Assembly: GCF_022829295.1 (NCBI RefSeq)
Contig: NZ_JAKSYH010000057.1
Location: forward strand, 62,001-126,000
From: Methylobacterium sp. J-088
GTDB taxonomy: Bacteria; Pseudomonadota; Alphaproteobacteria; Rhizobiales; Beijerinckiaceae
Reading direction: 5' to 3'
Length of the DNA: 64,000 bases
Each line of letters opens with the position of its first letter. Position 1 is the first letter of the stretch. This document shows positions 27,987 through 37,649 of the stretch, piece by piece. The translations under genes and the position numbers were made by a program. Below the pieces are notes generated by a model that made no database searches, was not told the origin of the DNA, and saw only the letters and a list, made by a program, of their open reading frames with translations.

Positions 27987-28730
27987 TCACTGAGTGAGCC
28001 CGAGCTTCTCACGCAGTTCCGGTGCGGTGACGTCGTGGCCGAAGCCGGGCGACCCCATTGCGAACTTGTCGGCATCCTTGAGCGGACCGACCACGACCGG
28101 ATCGAAGCCGGCATCGCGAACTAGACTCGCAGCGACCTTCAGGGCGTCCGGATCGTCCCCTGCGATCGGGATCGCCATGCGGCCGCCGGCGCGGCCCTTG
28201 CCGCCATCGGCGCCCTCCTTGGCGAAGACCTTATAGTTGGCCGCGTTGAACGCGCGCACCAGCTTCGCGCCGGGAAAATACTTGGCCGAGGTCGCCCCGA
28301 TGCCGCCGGCCTGGACTTCGTCGTACAGCGCCCCGTCCCGCTTCTGGGTGGCATTGCCGGCGTCGAGCACGAACTTGCCGTTGAGCGCCGGACCGATCTC
28401 CTTCGCGAGATCCGGATAGGCCTTGTACGGAACGGCGATGAACACGGCGTCGCCGAACTTGATTGCCTCCTCCGGGGTGCCGGCCTTCGCCTTCGGACCC
28501 AGCTCCGACACCAGGGGGGCGAGCGTTTCCGGATGGCGGGAGGCGAACATCACCTCATGGCCATCCTTGACCCAGAGGCTCCCGATCGTGCCGCCGATAT
28601 TGCCGGCCCCGATCACGCCGATCCGGATTTTCTTGGTCCCGTCCTGCGCGAGGGCCGGAACCGCAGCCGATAAGGATAGTCCGGCCGCGAGGGCGAGCGC
28701 CGTCCGGCGCGTGAAACGATCAGACCGCAT
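27987..28730 (-). CDS. Tat-exported NADPH-dependent F420 reductase-like protein
   Basis: About 247 aa. It starts at the ATG at 28730, which overlaps the upstream aldo/keto reductase gene by 11 bp. The N-terminus DRFTRRTALALAAGLSLSAAVPALAQ is a twin-arginine signal. The body is a Rossmann domain, IRIGVIGAGNIGGTIGSLW, with ASRHPET as the likely NADPH-phosphate contact, and FIAVPYKAYPDL, matching NADP oxidoreductase coenzyme F420-dependent type (FNO-like). Actual F420 use is unlikely to be inferable here. Export of such an enzyme is unusual. Confidence 0.82.
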   Translation of the reverse strand: MRSDRFTRRTALALAAGLSLSAAVPALAQDGTKKIRIGVIGAGNIGGTIGSLWVKDGHEVMFASRHPETLAPLVSELGPKAKAGTPEEAIKFGDAVFIAVPYKAYPDLAKEIGPALNGKFVLDAGNATQKRDGALYDEVQAGGIGATSAKYFPGAKLVRAFNAANYKVFAKEGADGGKGRAGGRMAIPIAGDDPDALKVAASLVRDAGFDPVVVGPLKDADKFAMGSPGFGHDVTAPELREKLGLTQ

Positions 28731-29625
28731 CGATGAAAGCCTCCATCTGCTTGCGCTGGGCCGCATCGGGGAGTTTCCCGCGGGCGGCGGCGAGGTTGTC
28801 CTCGACATAGGCGGCCTTCGCCATGCCGGGGATCGGACAGGTCACGGCCGGGTTGCCGAGCACGTATTTGAGGAAAACCTGCGGCCAGCTCGTGCAGCCG
28901 AGATCCTTCGCGACGGGCGGCAGCTCCTTGCCCTGGACCGCCTTGAACAGGCGGTCGCGGCCGAAGGGCACGTTGGTCATCACCGCCATGCCCCGCTCGG
29001 CAGCCAACGGGATCACCCGCTCGGCGGCGGCGCGGTTGTCGATGGCGTAATTCACCTGGATAAAATCGAGGGACTCGCGTTTCATCACGGCTTCGAGGGC
29101 GTCGAGCTGGTTGTCGCGCCAGATCGTGACGCCGACGTAGCGGATCCGCTTGGCGGCCTTCAGGTCGCGCAGCACAGCTAGATTATCGGTCACGTCGATC
29201 AGATTATGGACCGCGACGAGGTCCAGCGTCTCGACCTTCAGCCGCTTCAGCGACCGCTCGAACTCCTTAAGGGTTTCGTCTCGGCCGGTCGAGTCGACCT
29301 TGCTGGCGAGGAAGATCTTCTGGCGCAGGCCGGTCTCCGCCAAGATCGCGCCGAGCACGTCCTCGGCCGTGCCGTAGCTCGGCGCGGTGTCGATCACCGT
29401 CCCGCCAAAAGACACGAAAGTCTGCACCGCCTCTTTCAGGGGAGCGATCCTGTCGGGGGTCGGCTCCACCTCATACCGGCGGGAGGTGCCGATCCCGATC
29501 GCCGGCAGCATCTCGCCGCTCGACGGGATGGGCCGGCGGATCAGTGGCTCAGCCGCGAAGGCCGCGCGGCGGGCGAGCGGCGCAAGCGCCGCGGCGGCGA
29601 TGACGGCGCGGCGGGAAACGGGCAT
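28720..29625 (-). CDS. Tat-exported aldo/keto reductase
   Basis: A 301-aa aldo/keto reductase from the ATG at 29625. The N-terminus PVSRRAVIAAAALAPLARRAAFAAEP looks like a twin-arginine signal. The barrel has GGTVIDTAPSYGTAEDVLG with the catalytic Asp and Tyr, LASKVDSTGRDE with the lysine, and VHNLID where the usual histidine sits. These are NAD(P)H-dependent carbonyl reductases. It overlaps the next gene by 11 bp, and both carry export signals, so they probably work together in the periplasm. Confidence 0.85.
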   Translation of the reverse strand: MPVSRRAVIAAAALAPLARRAAFAAEPLIRRPIPSSGEMLPAIGIGTSRRYEVEPTPDRIAPLKEAVQTFVSFGGTVIDTAPSYGTAEDVLGAILAETGLRQKIFLASKVDSTGRDETLKEFERSLKRLKVETLDLVAVHNLIDVTDNLAVLRDLKAAKRIRYVGVTIWRDNQLDALEAVMKRESLDFIQVNYAIDNRAAAERVIPLAAERGMAVMTNVPFGRDRLFKAVQGKELPPVAKDLGCTSWPQVFLKYVLGNPAVTCPIPGMAKAAYVEDNLAAARGKLPDAAQRKQMEAFIDAV

Positions 29626-29750
29626 GGCCGAGTTCCGGAGAGTTCTGGACGCTGATCCGAGATAGGGCGCTGCGTCCGATTTTGTATTCCTTATTCTCAC
29701 GCTTGCGCGATCGGATGTCCGGGGTCAGCCAGCGCAGGGTATGCGCCCGG

Positions 29751-30089
29751 CTAATCTTCCTCGGGCGGGTCCTCGAATTCGGCGCCCTCGGTATCGGGCG
29801 CGATGCGGAACCGATACTCGTCGATGGCCAGAAAGGCGCGGTGGGCGACCTGCGGATCGATACCGTCGCGTACGACGAGCGTCTGGAAATCGATGAACAG
29901 CCGGGCGATGCGCGCCTCTTCCGAGAGCCCGGCCAGCGCGGACGAACTGGCGCCCGCGCGCATGACGTAGCGCTTCGCCACCCCGGCCTCGTCGGGCGCG
30001 GGCAGGACGACAACCTGCCCGGCCGTCTCAGGCTTGAGCTCGGACCAACGGGCGGGCGTCCAAGCGATGATGGCTTCGGTCTGCTTCAT
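29751..30089 (-). CDS. Hypothetical protein (112 aa)
   Basis: A 112-aa acidic protein from the ATG at 30089 (MKQTEAIIAWTPARW). It has a hydrophobic core (AGQVVVLPAPDE, RYVMRAGA) and an acidic tail (EGAEFEDPPEED). No family is recognised. Codon use matches real genes of the region. The longer in-frame start at 30125 lacks a ribosome-binding site. It lies between the aldo/keto reductase and the CHRD gene, all on the minus strand. Confidence 0.6.
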   Translation of the reverse strand: MKQTEAIIAWTPARWSELKPETAGQVVVLPAPDEAGVAKRYVMRAGASSSALAGLSEEARIARLFIDFQTLVVRDGIDPQVAHRAFLAIDEYRFRIAPDTEGAEFEDPPEED

Positions 30090-30176
30090 GGCACCTCCGG
30101 CAGGGAGATATCGGCCTACCGGCACTGCCGCCGCGCGTCGAGATGGCGATTCCAGGCCATCAGTGTGTCCGTGTCA

Positions 30177-30611
30177 TCAGCGTGCGCGCAGAACCTGTCC
30201 GCGGATCTCACCCTTCGGATTCGCCGCCGTGTGAATGTTGAAATAGACGCGGCCGGCTTCGAGATCCGCAGCCTTGGCATCATCCAGGGTCGCCTCGCCG
30301 GTGAACGGGCTGGCCGTGACGGTCGCCGGCACGAGGACCCCGGCATTTTCCCCTGGCTTGGCTGGCCCGTGGAAATGGGCTGCCGTCACAGGGCCGGTGA
30401 GGTTGCTGTAGCTCCCGTTCCAGCTGAGGCGTTTGGTGACCGGATCGAACGTCGCGGTGAGTTCGCCAGTCCCCTTCGACTGGGTGGACGGCACCTCGCC
30501 GGCTGCGTCCAGGGTCGCCCGGTAGGTGGCTCCCTCCCCGGCCGCCTGGGCGGCGGGCGCCGCCGCCAAGGCCAGCACAACAGCGAGATATCTGCAGGCG
30601 TGACGCGTCAT
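30177..30611 (-). CDS. CHRD domain-containing secreted protein
   Basis: A 144-aa protein with a signal peptide (YLAVVLALAAAPAAQA) followed by one CHRD domain: ATYRATLDAAGEVPSTQSKGTGELTATFDPVTKRLSWNGSYSNL, then VTAAHFHGPAKPGENAGVLVP and VYFNIHTAANPKGEIRGQV. The AHFHGPA and NIHTAANPKGEIRGQ motifs are diagnostic. CHRD is the chordin repeat; bacterial members are secreted with unknown roles, possibly metal-associated through the HFH histidines. Confidence 0.9.
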   Translation of the reverse strand: MTRHACRYLAVVLALAAAPAAQAAGEGATYRATLDAAGEVPSTQSKGTGELTATFDPVTKRLSWNGSYSNLTGPVTAAHFHGPAKPGENAGVLVPATVTASPFTGEATLDDAKAADLEAGRVYFNIHTAANPKGEIRGQVLRAR

Positions 30612-30723
30612 CGAACGCTCCAGGTGTTGAGTCGGGTCTCAGCGAGCCCGACTTACATCCTAGCGCGACGCGTCGGCCGGCACAGTGCCCGACCGCTTGC
30701 GGGGCGGGACGGTGGTATCGTTT

Positions 30724-30771
30724 GGTCTCACGTCCGCACCGCGCGCTCGCGCGATTTGCCCGCGTGAGACC
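30724..30771. repeat. Inverted repeat before the tRNA-Met promoter
   Basis: GGTCTCACG (30724-30732) and CGTGAGACC (30763-30771) form a perfect 9-bp inverted repeat with a 30-bp spacer. Within the spacer lies CGCGC-rich sequence (GCGCGCTCGCGCG) able to form an inner hairpin. The right arm abuts the putative -35 element of the tRNA promoter. Confidence 0.5.
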
Positions 30772-30772
30772 G

Positions 30773-30802
30773 TTGACACCAGACGCCGGCCCTCCCTATA
30801 CC
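30773..30802 (+). promoter_or_regulatory. Putative sigma-70 promoter of tRNA-Met
   Basis: A perfect TTGACA (30773-30778) and TATACC (30797-30802) are separated by 18 bp, and the tRNA starts 38 bp after the -10 element. This is the clearest housekeeping promoter in the window. Confidence 0.65.
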
Positions 30803-30839
30803 GCCCACGTCGACCGTGCGCAGCGCGGTTTCGGCGCGT

Positions 30840-30916
30840 GGCGGGGTAGCTCAGTTGGTTAGAGCAGAGGAATCATAATCCTTGTGTCGGCGGTTCAAAT
30901 CCGTCCCTCGCTACCA
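30840..30916 (+). tRNA. tRNA-Met (CAT)
   Basis: A 77-nt tRNA ending in an encoded CCA. The acceptor GGCGGGG pairs with CCTCGCT (two G-T pairs). The D arm is TAGCTCAGTTGGTTAGAGC, and the anticodon stem GAGGA/TCCTT encloses loop ATCATAA with anticodon CAT. The T arm GGCGG-TTCAAAT-CCGTC is normal. The first acceptor pair is G-T rather than the C-A mismatch of initiators, so it should be an elongator tRNA-Met, or a tRNA-Ile2 if modified by TilS. Elongator is favoured. Confidence 0.9.
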
Positions 30917-31193
30917 TCAAGTTCAATAGCTTCGACCGAATACGTGATGCGACCGGTGAGCTGAACAGCCGTTGTGTCGCTGGATCAGGATCGGTCGATC
31001 GTTCTCTCCAATCATATTGGTTCGGCGCAGGTGGGCTCGCAGCCTCTGACGCGTGTGTCGCGGTCAGTACATCGCGGGTTTGCGCGCGTCGGCAGCGCGA
31101 GGGCGCATCGCCCGCAACTGCCCTCGACCTGCTGCAACGCAACTGTACCGCTCTCGAGGTTCGGGACTTCGTTCAACGAACCCGGCCCCACGA

Positions 31194-31941
31194 TCAGGCG
31201 GGGATGGGTGCTCGACCCAGAGCATCGCCCACCCAGCGACGCAGACCTTCGACGATACGCCCCATCACGCGGGCGAGTGGCGAGCGCCACAGACCATGTC
31301 CGTCATCGCACAGCGGATCGTTCACCACGGGGTTGCCGTCGAGGCACATCAGGACATTGCCGATGTTCGGATCGAGTCCCTGCGGTGACACACTCCGAAG
31401 GGCCGCGACATAGGCCTCGTATCCCGGCCAAGTGGCCCTGAACCGCTCTCGGATGCCGTCGTAGCTGGCATGATCGATCCTGGGTTCGTGCGCGGGCCAT
31501 TCGACCTTGAACCGGTCGCGAACCCCGTCATCCATCGCGCTGCCCGGGTGGTCCGCGATGACGGCATGAGCGTAGGCCAGCCACCAGACATCCCGCGCGG
31601 GCTCGCTCAGGCGCGAGCCCACCGTCATCAACGCACCGCAGCGGCTGATATGCATGTCATGGACGCGCGGTGCATGCGGTCCGTTCGAGCCTGCGAACCC
31701 CCTTGCGAAGCAGCGCGGCGTAATCACCGAACCCGTCGGCCTTGCGTGCGAAGCGCACGACAACGTCCGGATGATCCGGATGTGCATGAACCGAGCCGTG
31801 ATACCCAAAACCGATCTCGGACCACCCCATGGCGATCAGCGTGGCATGGGCCTGCGCAGCGGAACGTTCGATGATGCCCAGCGCCGACAGCGAGGGACTG
31901 GACGTCGTTTCCTGAGTCTTGAACCCGAACATCGCAGCCAC
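31194..31941 (-). pseudogene. Phosphotransferase-like protein, frameshifted
   Basis: Two frames form one gene. The first (ATG at 31941) encodes SALGIIERSAAQAHATLIAMGW, GYHGSVHAHPDHPDVVVRFARKADGFGDYAALLRKG. The second continues FAGSNGPHAPRVHDMHISRC and ends with LDPNIGNVLMCLDGNPVVNDPLCD, stopping at 31194. The two fuse exactly if one base is removed from the 5-base homopolymer at 31698-31702. The reconstructed protein is about 248 aa. The N-x-G-N-V...N-D-P ending resembles the catalytic and metal loops of aminoglycoside-phosphotransferase-like kinases. A sequencing error or a real inactivation are both possible. Confidence 0.6.
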
Positions 31942-32119
31942 TCCTTCCTGCCACTCAACGATCCGACGCGACGCGTCCCCGGCTGCCGCACAGAGGCGGC
32001 GTCGAGGAGGAGCCGGACGGGCGGGTCCGGCGCGGGTCCAGGTGACCCTGTCGATGTCGGGAGTAGCGTGACGCGCGTGTCACTCCACTGTCATGGAATG
32101 ACCGGTGTGCTCGGAAAGT

Positions 32120-32707
32120 TCAATCCCTACCGGATCGTAAATCCGCAGCCGAAGAGCCGGCACCAGTGTTATCGGTCCCGCGCTGCGCCTCGACCATCGC
32201 GGTCAGCAGCCTACGGGCCAGGATTGCGTGCGTTTCGCACAGGCCGATCTCGGCCTCCGGGCGAACGTGCCATTCCGCATGCGCCGCTCCAACCTCGACG
32301 TCGTCGAGGACGAGGTAGTGCATTATCCGATTTCGGGTCGCGTGCTCGGCGATCTCGTCGCCGCGCCCGGCTTGCTCGGCTGGCCGCATGCCCCCCGTCT
32401 CCGGGTCCCGGCTCGTCGGCAGGATGGCGGTCCGCCAGTCGGGGTGAAAGCAGCGCTCGGGCAAGCCGGCTTCGACCAGGGTAGGACGGCAATCATCGAC
32501 ACGCCAGGTCGACGAGACGACCACCTTGGCGTCGAAATCCCGCACAAGGGCGGCGACGCGGGCCACCTGTGCCGGATCGAGCCTGTCCTTGCCGGCTTGC
32601 CGCTGATAGCCGACCGTCGTCACGACACCGTCGATGTCGAGATAGATCGTCAGTGGTCCAACCCCGCTTTGCTCACTCAAGGGGCTGTTCCCGTTCCGCG
32701 CAGCCAA
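32120..32707 (-). CDS. HAD-superfamily domain protein (HAD_SAK type)
   Basis: A 195-aa protein with the HAD motifs: TIYLDIDGVV (motif I, nucleophile Asp about residue 25), KVVVSSTWR (motif II), and HYLVLDD (motif IV). The spacing and the SSTWR variant match the HAD domain seen in Swiss Army Knife RNA repair proteins and relatives, rather than metabolic phosphatases. It stands alone without ligase or polymerase domains. Substrate unknown; a small phosphatase is the safest statement. Confidence 0.78.
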   Translation of the reverse strand: MAARNGNSPLSEQSGVGPLTIYLDIDGVVTTVGYQRQAGKDRLDPAQVARVAALVRDFDAKVVVSSTWRVDDCRPTLVEAGLPERCFHPDWRTAILPTSRDPETGGMRPAEQAGRGDEIAEHATRNRIMHYLVLDDVEVGAAHAEWHVRPEAEIGLCETHAILARRLLTAMVEAQRGTDNTGAGSSAADLRSGRD

Positions 32708-32789
32708 TCGGCTGCCGTCGTGAGCGCCTACAACGCGCTCCCCGGATCGTCCAGCTTCGGGGGCGCATCCCGATTCTGTCGATCGGCAC

Positions 32790-34412
32790 CTAGATCACGA
32801 GCCGCGCTTCGATCAGATCGATCTCACGGACGAGGCGACGCAGGAGCACGTCATCGATGACCTGCGAGCGTCGCAGGCGGTAGAGCGCCTGGCGCTCGGC
32901 CTCGATGCCGGCGAGGCGCAAACGCTTCTCGGTGTTCGCTAGCTGCCGGGCGCGGCTGAGATCCTTCCGCCGCTCCGAGGTCGGCGCCTCGACACCCTCG
33001 TACCGGTCCATGGCTCTGGCGCCGGCCTCGACGGCGATCGATGCATCCTCCTGCTCTTCCACGAGGCGATGCTGCAGCGCCTCGATGGCCTTCACCGCAT
33101 CGTCGCGCGCAGCGGCGCGGGCCGCATCCTCCTCGGCATCGTGGCTGGGCTCGGGCGGGAGACGAAGCCCGCGGAGCAGCGGCGGCAGAACCGTGCTCGC
33201 CAGGACGAGGGAGGTCAGGATCACGCCCATCGCCAGCAGGATCGCGAGGTCCCGGGCGGGGAACGGGGTGCCATCCTTGAGGGTCAGCGGCAGCGTGAGG
33301 ATGCCCGCCAGGGTGATGGCCCCCTTGACGCCGGCCAAGGTGGTGGCGGCCACGAGGCGCCAGGTCGGTCCTTCGCGCTTGTCGCCACGCCGGCGCGCCT
33401 TCGCGAGCATGAACTGGAGGGAGATCCAGACCCAGACGAACCGGATCGTCATAAGGCCCGCGGTGATTATCAGGATCCAGGCGACGAGCCGGCCCGCCCC
33501 CTGCACGTTGGCCTGCTTCACGGCATGGCCGAACACCTCCGGCAACTGCTCGCCGAGCAGGACAAAGATCGCGCCGTTGGCCGCGAGCGCGACGGTGTCC
33601 CATACGGCGGTCCGGCGGACGCGGGTGGTGCCGAGGCTGCGTCCCTGGATCTCGACATACGTCATGGCGATGCCCGCGGCGACGGCGGCCAGGATGCCGG
33701 AGGCATGCACGTGCTCGGCCGCGAGATAGGCACCGAACGGCGTGAGCAGGCTGAACAGGATCTGCAGGCCCGGATCCTCGCCCGTGCGCCGCCGCAGGAG
33801 GTCCTGGGCCCCCATCAGCACGAAGGTCGTCAGGGCACCGACGCTGACGCCTCCGAGGGCCAGCCAGACGAAGGTTGTCGCGGCTTCGGGGAGTGAGAAG
33901 GTGCCGGTGAGCGCGGCGGCGATGGCGAAGCGCAGGCAGACGAGGCCGGTGGCGTCGTTCAGGAGTGCCTCGCCCTCGAGGATGTGCATCAGCCGCCGCG
34001 GTACGGGTGCCTGCGCCGCGACCGATGAGACGGCGATCGGATCGGTCGGAGACAGGACTGCTGCCAGCGCGAACGCAACGGCCAGCGGGATACCGGGGAT
34101 CATGCCGTGGATGAGAGTCCCGATGCCGAGCACCGTCAGGACGACGAGACCAAGTGCCAGCGCCAGCACGGCCTTGCCGTCCCGGAACAGGTCGCGTTTC
34201 GGGATGCGCCATCCGTCGAGGAACAGGAGCGGTGGCAGGAAGACGAGGAAGAAGATTTCCGGATCCAGCGACGTGCTGGGCAGCGGCCCGAGGGCAAGCG
34301 CCACGCCGATGACGATCTGAATCAAGGGGAGCGGCAGAGGCAGCAGGCGACCGAGGGCACCACTCACCAGAACGGACAGCAGCAAGGCCAGAACGACGGT
34401 TACGCTTTCCAT
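32790..34412 (-). CDS. CPA1-family Na+/H+ antiporter
   Basis: About 540 aa from the ATG at 34412. The first 410 residues form about 12 membrane helices with CPA1 features: PLPLIQIVIGVALALGPLP, EIFFLVFLPPLLFLDGWRIPK, and the key ion-binding stretch ALAAVLSPTDPIAVSSVA with EGEALLNDATGLVC. The C-terminal 130 residues are a charged cytoplasmic coiled-coil-like tail (DAEEDAARAAARDDAVKAIEALQHRLVEE). Such proteins exchange Na+ or K+ for protons. A longer in-frame extension to 34616 lacks coding character and is rejected. Confidence 0.93.
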   Translation of the reverse strand: MESVTVVLALLLSVLVSGALGRLLPLPLPLIQIVIGVALALGPLPSTSLDPEIFFLVFLPPLLFLDGWRIPKRDLFRDGKAVLALALGLVVLTVLGIGTLIHGMIPGIPLAVAFALAAVLSPTDPIAVSSVAAQAPVPRRLMHILEGEALLNDATGLVCLRFAIAAALTGTFSLPEAATTFVWLALGGVSVGALTTFVLMGAQDLLRRRTGEDPGLQILFSLLTPFGAYLAAEHVHASGILAAVAAGIAMTYVEIQGRSLGTTRVRRTAVWDTVALAANGAIFVLLGEQLPEVFGHAVKQANVQGAGRLVAWILIITAGLMTIRFVWVWISLQFMLAKARRRGDKREGPTWRLVAATTLAGVKGAITLAGILTLPLTLKDGTPFPARDLAILLAMGVILTSLVLASTVLPPLLRGLRLPPEPSHDAEEDAARAAARDDAVKAIEALQHRLVEEQEDASIAVEAGARAMDRYEGVEAPTSERRKDLSRARQLANTEKRLRLAGIEAERQALYRLRRSQVIDDVLLRRLVREIDLIEARLVI

Positions 34413-34670
34413 CTCTCTCTTTCGCTTGGGCCGTATCAAAAAAGCGGGGCCCAACGGCACCGCGCCGCACGCCTCGATGCGCCAGCGGGGCGACCTATGC
34501 CAGCCGCCGAGGCTCGACGCGGGGTGTCCATCGCCGGGGCGCTGCTCGCAAGCCACCACAGATGCTGCGACGCCTGGCAAGCTGTATCGGTTCTCAGGAG
34601 CGGTGGCGCATTCCATCGGTTCTTACCCGAGACGATGGCGCCACCCGCGAGGCCGCTGAGCCGAAGAGGC

Positions 34671-34913
34671 TCAAGCAGGACGCGGCTGATCAAACATCGG
34701 CTGCGGCGTCGCACCGGCGGTATCCAGCACGGCGATCATCCGGGCCAAGACGACCTGCCGGCCGCCCGGGCTGGCCGCACGTCGATGGGCGCCGTCCGAG
34801 ACGCGCACCATCCAGGCCGAGGCGCGCGTCTCGGCTCCGGTATCCCATCCGCGACGCTTGGCTTCGATGATGCATTGCGGCGTCACCGGACCGCTGTCGG
34901 CTTGGACCTCCAT
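34671..34913 (-). CDS. Small hypothetical protein (80 aa)
   Basis: An 80-aa frame with the high-GC third-position bias of real genes in this window and a modest ribosome-binding site (GTAGGTC before ATG). The product (VTPQCIIEAKRRGWDTGAETRASAWMVRVSDGAHRR...) is not recognised. It is divergent from the glucosidase gene, whose start is 87 bp away. It could be a genuine short gene or a fortuitous frame. Confidence 0.42.
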   Translation of the reverse strand: MEVQADSGPVTPQCIIEAKRRGWDTGAETRASAWMVRVSDGAHRRAASPGGRQVVLARMIAVLDTAGATPQPMFDQPRPA

Positions 34914-35000
34914 GACCTACGATCAACTGCATCGCATCGTTGTTCGGCCAAGCCCTGTTCATCGTCCTGCCCCGGCGGCTGACCCGCGAAAGGGGCGAGC

Positions 35001-37649
35001 GTGAGCGACGCGATCGATTGGGCGGAACGCCGTCGGATCACCGAGCAGGCGCGTGGCGAGCGGCCCTGGTCGCTCTGGGGGCCGTATCTCAGCGAGCGGC
35101 AATGGGGCACCGTGCGCGAGGATTACAGCCGTGACGGCAATGCTTGGCGCTCGCTGACCCACGAGGATGCCCGCTCGCGCGCCTACCGATGGGGCGAGGA
35201 TGGGCTTGCCGGGATCTGCGACGAGCGCGGCCTGCTCTGTCTCGCCCTCGGCCTTTGGAACGGTCGCGACCGCATCCTGAAAGAGCGCCTGTTCGGCCTG
35301 ACCAACGAGCAGGGCAACCACGGCGAGGACGTCAAGGAGCACTACCACTACCTCGACGCGGTTCCGAGCCACGCCTACCTCAAGTTCCTCTACCGCTATC
35401 CGCAGGCCGCCTACCCGTACGAAGATCTCGTGCGCGAGGGCCTGCAACGCAGTCGCGAGGTCCCGGAATACGAGATCGATGACACGGGGATCTTCGAAGG
35501 CAATCGCTTCTTCGACGTAACTGTCGAATACGCGAAGGCGGATGTCGACGACATCCACGTCGTCGTTTCCGCGACGAACCGCGGCTTGGAGGCCGCCGAT
35601 CTCCACCTCGTCCCGCAGCTCTGGTTCCGCAACACATGGTCGTGGCGGGAGAATGGCCCGCGCCCGCGTCTGGAGCGCCATCCCGAGGGCGGCATCGCCT
35701 GCGAGCATCCCCGCCTCGGCCGCTATCGGCTGGCTTTCGAGGGGCAACCGGAGGTGCTGTTCTGCGAGAACGACACGAACTTGCAGCGCCACGCCGGACG
35801 GCCCGACGCCGAAGGACCGTTCAAGGACGGTCTCCACACGGCGATCGTGGACGGTGATGCCTCCGCGATCCGGCACGATACCGGCACCAAGCTCGGCCTC
35901 CACTACGCGAACCGCTTGGAACCGGGGGAAACGACGCGAATCCGCCTGCGGCTCTCGGCGGGCACGCGGACGCGCCCGCTCGATCTCGACGGCGGCGTGC
36001 GCGACCTGCGCGTCGCCGAGGCCGATGCCTTCTACACCGACCTTCAGGATGGGATCGCTGATCCCGATGCTCGCACGATCTTCCGGCAGGCCGCCGCGGG
36101 GCTAATCTGGTCGAAACAGCTCTACGCCTACGACGTGCAGGTCTGGCTCAAGGGCGATCCGCTGCAGCCGGTGCCGCCCCGGGAGCGCGACGGGGGCCGC
36201 AATGCCCATTGGCGGCACTTCGCGGCCTCCGACGTGCTCTCGATGCCGGACAAGTGGGAATATCCGTGGTTCGCGGCGTGGGATCTCGCCTTCCACTGCC
36301 TGCCGCTGGCATTGCTCGATCCGGACTTCGCCAAGAAGCAGCTCCTGCTCCTGACGCGCGAATGGTACATGCACCCCAACGGCCAGCTCCCGGCCTACGA
36401 ATGGGAGTTTTCCGACACCAACCCGCCGGTCCATGCCTGGGCGACCTACCGGGTGTTCGAGATCGACCGCAGCCGCCGCGGCGGGCGCGGTGATCTCGCC
36501 TTCCTTGAAGGCGTCTTTCACAAGCTGCTGATTAACTTCACATGGTGGGTGAACCGCAAGGATGCGGGGGGCCGCAACGTCTTCCAGGGCGGCTTCCTCG
36601 GCCTCGACAATGTCGGCGTGTTCGACCGGTCCCGGCCGCCGCCGGGCTTCGGCATGGTGCATCAGGCCGACGGCACCGCCTGGATGGCGCTGTATGCCCT
36701 CAACATGATGCGGATCGCCCTCGAACTCGCGCTCCACAACGACGTGTACGAGAGCACCGCCTCGAAATTCTTCGAGCACTTCCTCCTGATCGCAGAAGCC
36801 ATGACCGACATGGGCGGCGAGGGTTTCGGGCTCTGGGACGAGGACGACGAATTCTACTACGACGAGGTCGATATTCCCGGCGCCGGGCTGCTGCCGTTGC
36901 GGGTCCGCTCCATGGTCGGTCTGGTGCCGCTCTTCGCCGTCGAGGTGATCGAGCCCTCCGTGCTTCAGCGCCTGCCGGATTTCGCCCGACGTCTGAACTG
37001 GCTGCTGGAGAACCGCCCGCACCTCGCCCGCCTCGTGTCGCGCTGGGACGAAGGCGGGGTCAAAGACCGCAAGCTGCTGTCGCTGCTGCGCGGTCATCGA
37101 ATGAAGGCGCTGCTCCGGCGGATGCTCGACGAGGCGGAGTTCCTCTCGCCGTTCGGCATTCGCTCACTGTCGAAGGCACATCGCGACCAGCCCTATGCCC
37201 TGAACGAGTTCGGCGCCTCCTTCTCGGTCCGCTACGATCCGGCGGACTCCACATCGAACATGTTCGGCGGCAACTCCAACTGGCGTGGGCCGGTGTGGAT
37301 GCCGATGAACTACCTGATCATCGAGGCCTTGCGGCGCTTCTACACCTATTACGGCGACGACTTCCTGGTGGAATTTCCAACCGGCTCGGGGGAGATGCGT
37401 ACGCTCGCCGCGATCGCGGACGCGCTCCAAGATCGGCTGATCGCCCTCTTCACCAAGGACGAGGCTGGCGGCCGGCCGTACCTCGGCAAAAGGGTCTCGA
37501 TCCCGCCCACCCCAGAGGCTGAGGAGGCTCTCCTGTTCCACGAATTCTTCGACGGCGACACCGGTCGGGGACTCGGCGCCTCTCATCAGACAGGTTGGAC
37601 GGCTTTGATCCTCAACCTTCTGCACAATCGGGCGAAGGTGCATCCATAG
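35001..37649 (+). CDS. GH63/MGH1-like glucosidase
   Basis: An 882-aa protein of the mannosyl-oligosaccharide glucosidase-like (GH63) type common in bacteria. The N-terminal part has [23 protein letters not shown] and [24 protein letters not shown] sequence. The (alpha/alpha)6 barrel follows, with [50 protein letters not shown], and [23 protein letters not shown] containing the usual acid/base region. It starts at a GTG 9 nt after GAAAGGGGCGAG. It probably acts in the cytoplasm on glucosides such as glucosylglycerate, but the substrate is not visible from the sequence. Confidence 0.88.
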   Translation: MSDAIDWAERRRITEQARGERPWSLWGPYLSERQWGTVREDYSRDGNAWRSLTHEDARSRAYRWGEDGLAGICDERGLLCLALGLWNGRDRILKERLFGLTNEQGNHGEDVKEHYHYLDAVPSHAYLKFLYRYPQAAYPYEDLVREGLQRSREVPEYEIDDTGIFEGNRFFDVTVEYAKADVDDIHVVVSATNRGLEAADLHLVPQLWFRNTWSWRENGPRPRLERHPEGGIACEHPRLGRYRLAFEGQPEVLFCENDTNLQRHAGRPDAEGPFKDGLHTAIVDGDASAIRHDTGTKLGLHYANRLEPGETTRIRLRLSAGTRTRPLDLDGGVRDLRVAEADAFYTDLQDGIADPDARTIFRQAAAGLIWSKQLYAYDVQVWLKGDPLQPVPPRERDGGRNAHWRHFAASDVLSMPDKWEYPWFAAWDLAFHCLPLALLDPDFAKKQLLLLTREWYMHPNGQLPAYEWEFSDTNPPVHAWATYRVFEIDRSRRGGRGDLAFLEGVFHKLLINFTWWVNRKDAGGRNVFQGGFLGLDNVGVFDRSRPPPGFGMVHQADGTAWMALYALNMMRIALELALHNDVYESTASKFFEHFLLIAEAMTDMGGEGFGLWDEDDEFYYDEVDIPGAGLLPLRVRSMVGLVPLFAVEVIEPSVLQRLPDFARRLNWLLENRPHLARLVSRWDEGGVKDRKLLSLLRGHRMKALLRRMLDEAEFLSPFGIRSLSKAHRDQPYALNEFGASFSVRYDPADSTSNMFGGNSNWRGPVWMPMNYLIIEALRRFYTYYGDDFLVEFPTGSGEMRTLAAIADALQDRLIALFTKDEAGGRPYLGKRVSIPPTPEAEEALLFHEFFDGDTGRGLGASHQTGWTALILNLLHNRAKVHP

